From assembly GCA_019689615.1 (NCBI GenBank), contig JADGHD010000228.1:1-7649 (forward strand): 7,649 nucleotides of DNA. Reading direction: 5' to 3'. Shown here one piece after another: positions 5,665 to 7,649 of the stretch (positions are counted from its first letter, which is position 1; the number at the start of each line of letters is the position of its first letter). The DNA is from Frankia sp. (GTDB taxonomy: Bacteria; Actinomycetota; Actinomycetes; Frankiales; Frankiaceae). A program made the translations under genes and the position numbers. The notes under the pieces are model-generated. The model worked only from the letters and a program-made list of their open reading frames with translations, did no database searches and had not been told where the DNA came from.

Positions 5665-6849
5665 TCAGGCCGGGCGGCTGCGGGCCGCCGGGCGTGCGTC
5701 CCCCACCAGCGGCAGGCCGTGCTGAGCGGGGCGTCCGTGGGTCGCGGCGACCCGCGGACGGGCCGCGGCGCGGGTGGCCGGGCCGGGGATGTCCACGGTC
5801 GCGTCGATGTCGACGACGAGGCCGGACTGGTCATGCTCGTCGTCAGCGGGGAGGGCGACCGAGGCGTGGTTGGGGCCGTGGCCGACGCCCGCGGGCGTTG
5901 CGGCCCCGCCCCGCGCCGGCGCCTCGTCGCGGGTCGACGGCTCGTCCCGGGCCGGCAGCTCGCCGCGGGGTGCTGGCTCGCCGACGGCCGCTGGCTGCGC
6001 GGCGGCCAGGGCCGGGTCCTGCGCCGGCACCGCCTCGCGCGCGTCGCCCTCCAGCAGGTGGGGGTAGCCGGCGGCGCCGACCGGCAGCGTGGTGGCCCGG
6101 GTGGTCCCGACGGCGGGCCAGGTCTCGACGGGCGGCGGTGGCGGGCCGGTGCGGTGCAGGTAGCGGCGGGCGCGCACGGCGTCAACGACCATCGACGGGG
6201 TGTGCCTGGTGATCCGGAAGGTGCCGCCGGGCTCCTCCGACCAGCGCACCGGGACCTCGGCGATCCGGTAGCCCAGGGCCCGGGCGATCGAGAGCACCTC
6301 GACGTCGAAGCCGAAGCCGGTCGCGCGGCTCAGGCTGAACAGGATCTTCGCCGCGTCGTGCCGGAACGCCTTGAACCCGCACTGGGTGTCGGCCAGCTCC
6401 AGCGCCGTGAGCGTGCGGGCGAGCTGGTTGAACGCCCAGCTGCCGAACCGCCGCGAGCTGGAGCGGTCCGCCCCCGGCCCGATCCGGCGGGAGCCCAGCG
6501 CCACCTCGGCGTGCTCCAGCGCCGCCAGCAGCAGTGGGAGGTCGTTGATGTCGGACGCCATGTCGGCGTCCATGAACACGATCGCCTCACCGCTGGCGAT
6601 GGCGACTCCGGCGCGAACCGCCGTGCCCTTGCCGCTGTTCCACGGCAGCCGCAGGATGCGCCGGTTGGGCAGAGGCCCCAGCAGGTCCTCCGCCAGCACG
6701 GCCGTGCCGTCGGTGCTGCCGTCGTCGACGAGGATCACCTCGGCCTGCGGGATCCGAAGGACCGCGTCGACCAGCTTGGGCATCGAGCGCGGCAGGCGGA
6801 CGGCCTCGTTGAACGCCGGCACCACGATGCTGACGGGCACCCGTCCCAA
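5665..6849 (-). CDS. GT2-family polyprenyl-phosphate sugar transferase, ALG5-like, with long disordered tail
   Basis: A probable inverting GT-A-fold enzyme that transfers a sugar from a nucleotide donor to a polyprenyl phosphate, giving a lipid-linked monosaccharide for later glycosylation; 394 residues. Visible motifs are VVPAFNE (9-15), VDDGSTDGT (41-49), NSGKGTAVRAG (71-81), the metal-binding DxD as D94 and D96 in MDADM, DTQCGFKAF (154-162) and GFDVEVL (180-186). The last two are characteristic of dolichyl-phosphate beta-glucosyltransferase (ALG5) and its prokaryotic relatives. The catalytic domain ends near residue 233. The rest (PPPPPVETW onward, about 155 residues) is low-complexity and rich in Ala, Pro, Arg and acidic residues. 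There is no N-terminal membrane helix, unlike eukaryotic ALG5, and no C-terminal helices, unlike many bacterial GT2 proteins. The start is TTG at 6849, supported by AGGGAG 6 nt upstream. The gene is convergent with the flippase gene, which could act on a product of the same pathway. Glucose, mannose or another sugar cannot be decided from sequence. Confidence 0.9.
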   Translation of the reverse strand: MGRVPVSIVVPAFNEAVRLPRSMPKLVDAVLRIPQAEVILVDDGSTDGTAVLAEDLLGPLPNRRILRLPWNSGKGTAVRAGVAIASGEAIVFMDADMASDINDLPLLLAALEHAEVALGSRRIGPGADRSSSRRFGSWAFNQLARTLTALELADTQCGFKAFRHDAAKILFSLSRATGFGFDVEVLSIARALGYRIAEVPVRWSEEPGGTFRITRHTPSMVVDAVRARRYLHRTGPPPPPVETWPAVGTTRATTLPVGAAGYPHLLEGDAREAVPAQDPALAAAQPAAVGEPAPRGELPARDEPSTRDEAPARGGAATPAGVGHGPNHASVALPADDEHDQSGLVVDIDATVDIPGPATRAAARPRVAATHGRPAQHGLPLVGDARPAARSRPA

Positions 6850-6855
6850 GACCCA

Positions 6856-6861
6856 CTCCCT
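6856..6861 (-). promoter_or_regulatory. Ribosome binding site selecting the TTG start of the GT2 gene
   Basis: On the minus strand AGGGAG lies 6 nt before TTG at 6849. The next in-frame start, GTG at 6840, would be 15 nt from this site, and upstream the frame contains no ATG, GTG or TTG before a TGA at about 6996. TTG is therefore the best start. Confidence 0.65.
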
Positions 6862-7134
6862 GGTTGGCTCGCCGACGACCGTGCCGTGACCGATCAGAAC
6901 CAGTTGCCACCGCCTGCCGGAACGGTGCCTGCGCCCGTCGCGGCCGGGCCAGCGGGTGTCGCCGGGTGGCCGGAACGCGCCGAGCTGTGCCCGTCACGCC
7001 CACGCTTTCACCCCCCCGGCTTCCCTAGCCAGTACGGCGATCAGTGCCCGGGCGGATGCCGTTTGTCGCCATCCGTCCGGACTACGGGGGACTTTACCCA
7101 CCTTGCGATCGGCGCCGCTCCCCGCGGGTAGGGC

Positions 7135-7164
7135 GATCGTTCGATGTTGATGGATCGTTGATGG
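7135..7164. repeat. Direct repeats in A/T-richer patch, possible regulator site
   Basis: GTTGATGG occurs at 7146-7153 and 7157-7164, 11 nt apart, about one DNA turn. GATCGTT occurs at 7135-7141 and 7153-7159, 18 nt apart. The patch lies about 290 nt upstream of the GT2 start and is lower in GC than its surroundings. A protein-binding site is plausible, but no family can be named. Confidence 0.35.
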
Positions 7165-7241
7165 TCGACGCAGAAGGCACGCGGCCCGCGTCGCCGGCCG
7201 CGACCGCGGCGGCGGGCATTCGCCCAGGTCATCGCATGTCT

Positions 7242-7360
7242 GCCTGGCGCTGCCTGCCCTCGGCGCCCCGCCAGGCCGCCCAACGCGGCCGCCGCGGGCC
7301 GGGCGGCACAACCCACGGGTAGCCGGCCTGGCGGTCACCGCGGCCGGGGCGACGCCGCGG
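7242..7360. repeat. Cluster of overlapping inverted repeats
   Basis: CGCCAGGC (7269-7276) can pair with GCCTGGCG at 7242-7249 (8 bp, 19-nt loop). As part of an 11-bp arm, CCGCCAGGCCG at 7268-7278, it can instead pair with CGGCCTGGCGG at 7324-7334. The two pairings exclude each other. A further perfect hairpin follows: CCGCGGC (7338-7344) with GCCGCGG (7354-7360), loop 9 nt. These may be alternative RNA structures or terminator-like stems. No T tract follows. Confidence 0.4.
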
Positions 7361-7393
7361 CGTGCTTCCCCGACAGACCGCCTGAGCTGCGCA

Positions 7394-7409
7394 GCCGAAA
7401 ATTTCCGGC
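7394..7409. promoter_or_regulatory. 16-bp near-palindrome with A/T core, possible operator
   Basis: GCCGAAAATTTCCGGC is symmetrical in seven of eight pairs, with an AAAATTT core unusual for this DNA. It directly abuts and overlaps a perfect 10-bp palindrome, GCTGCGCAGC at 7386-7395. It lies about 140 nt before the possible gene at the right edge. A dimeric regulator could bind here; this is inference. Confidence 0.35.
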
Positions 7410-7542
7410 GCACCCGGTGAGTCGCCCGCCGCGTCCGGGTTACCCGAACCAACACCCACGTACGCGCCAACTCCGGGCGCTCCGCGCGCCCCGGGGGCCA
7501 GGAACTGCAATTCCCGTGCTTTTCCGTGGAGAATGGCCGGAC

Positions 7543-7649
7543 ATGCGGCCGGTGCCGGGGACGGTGGGGACACGGACCGGCGGACGGGACGGTGGCGGAT
7601 GGCCGAGCCGACGGGCGGGCGCCCGCGTGCTGGGCGCGGTGGGCGGGGC
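7543..7649 (+). CDS. Possible start of a gene running off the right edge (partial, unrecognised)
   Basis: An ATG at 7543 follows GGAGA (7528-7532) with a 10-nt spacer and stays open to the edge of the window (35 full codons). The visible product begins MRPVPGTVGTR and continues through a basic stretch (PSRRAGAR) into VLGAVGG, which could be the start of a signal peptide or membrane anchor. A second ATG at 7533 opens a different frame that also reaches the edge, but it has the GGAG motif only 1 nt upstream and gives a Gly/Arg-rich product. Third-codon bases do not separate the two frames. No function can be given. Confidence 0.25.
   Translation, partial: MRPVPGTVGTRTGGRDGGGWPSRRAGARVLGAVGG

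Larger units (their letters stand above)
6850..7542. other. Long intergenic region, no convincing gene
   Basis: About 690 nt between the start of the GT2 gene and the possible gene at the right edge. Open frames of up to 158 codons exist, but they have mixed third-codon bases, Arg-rich products, no good ribosome binding sites and no recognisable motifs, so I do not call them. The region contains relatively A/T-rich patches (about 7085-7170 and 7395-7405), direct repeats, a 16-bp near-palindrome and several strong inverted repeats, listed separately. It probably carries the GT2 promoter on the minus strand and regulatory sequence for a gene to the right. I could not find a clear paired -35/-10 for either. 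Confidence 0.6.

Noticed and set aside
7091..7096. Minus-strand TAAAGT as a -10 box for the GT2 gene
   Set aside because: No acceptable -35 hexamer lies 16-18 nt upstream and there is no extended -10 motif, so the promoter remains unplaced.
5572..7131. Plus-strand open frame of 519 codons opposite the GT2 gene
   Set aside because: It covers the GT2 gene on the other strand and shows no domain or membrane pattern.
7044..7322. Plus-strand open frame of 92 codons in the intergenic region
   Set aside because: No ribosome binding site at 7044 or at the internal ATG at 7161, and no recognisable content.
6994..7470. Minus-strand open frame of 158 codons upstream of the GT2 gene
   Set aside because: Many codons end in A or T (GTA, AAA, TTT, TCT, GCA), it starts at TTG without a convincing ribosome binding site, and the product is Arg-rich with no motif.
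7501..7527. ECF-sigma-like promoter (GGAAC ... CGT) before the right-edge frame
   Set aside because: The gap between the two elements is 19 nt, longer than the usual 16-17, and the -10 match is only three bases.

Overview
The window is very GC-rich (roughly three quarters G+C), with codons ending almost entirely in G or C, GTG and TTG starts beside ATG, and Ala/Pro/Arg-rich disordered protein tails. This points to a high-GC actinobacterium, possibly a Frankia-like or related genus, although no marker gene fixes the genus. I see no mobile element, rRNA, tRNA or CRISPR array.

Layout. (1) 59-2208, plus strand: a two-gene ABC exporter, an ATPase of the BcrA/drug-export type with a long low-complexity C-terminal tail, then a six-helix ABC-2-type permease whose GTG start lies 2 nt after the ATPase stop. 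(2) 2209-2272: a short convergent spacer with GC-rich hairpins. (3) 2273-3871, minus strand: a GT4-family glycosyltransferase with an unrecognised C-terminal module of about 105 residues. (4) 3872-4128: a divergent promoter region with a sigma-A-like promoter for the next gene. (5) 4129-5538, plus strand: a multi-helix MOP-superfamily polysaccharide/lipid-linked glycan flippase. (6) 5539-5664: a convergent spacer with hairpins and short direct repeats. (7) 5665-6849, minus strand: a GT2-family polyprenyl-phosphate sugar transferase resembling dolichyl-phosphate glucosyltransferase (ALG5), starting at TTG and carrying a disordered tail of about 155 residues. (8) 6850-7542: an essentially gene-free region with palindromes, direct repeats and competing inverted repeats. 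(9) From about 7543: possibly the start of a plus-strand gene running off the edge.

How the genes may work together. A GT4 transferase, a lipid-linked glycan flippase and a polyprenyl-phosphate sugar transferase form a plausible set for making and exporting a cell-surface glycan: the GT2 enzyme charges polyprenyl phosphate with a sugar, the GT4 enzyme adds sugars to an acceptor, and the flippase moves the lipid-linked product across the membrane. The ABC pair next door could export another substrate or belong to the same process. This is inference from neighbourhood. The glycan genes are not one operon; they are arranged divergently and convergently. Nothing here is clear evidence of a new kind of system. 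The most unusual items are the GT4 C-terminal module, the added tails or inserts on four of five proteins, and the structured region upstream of the right edge.
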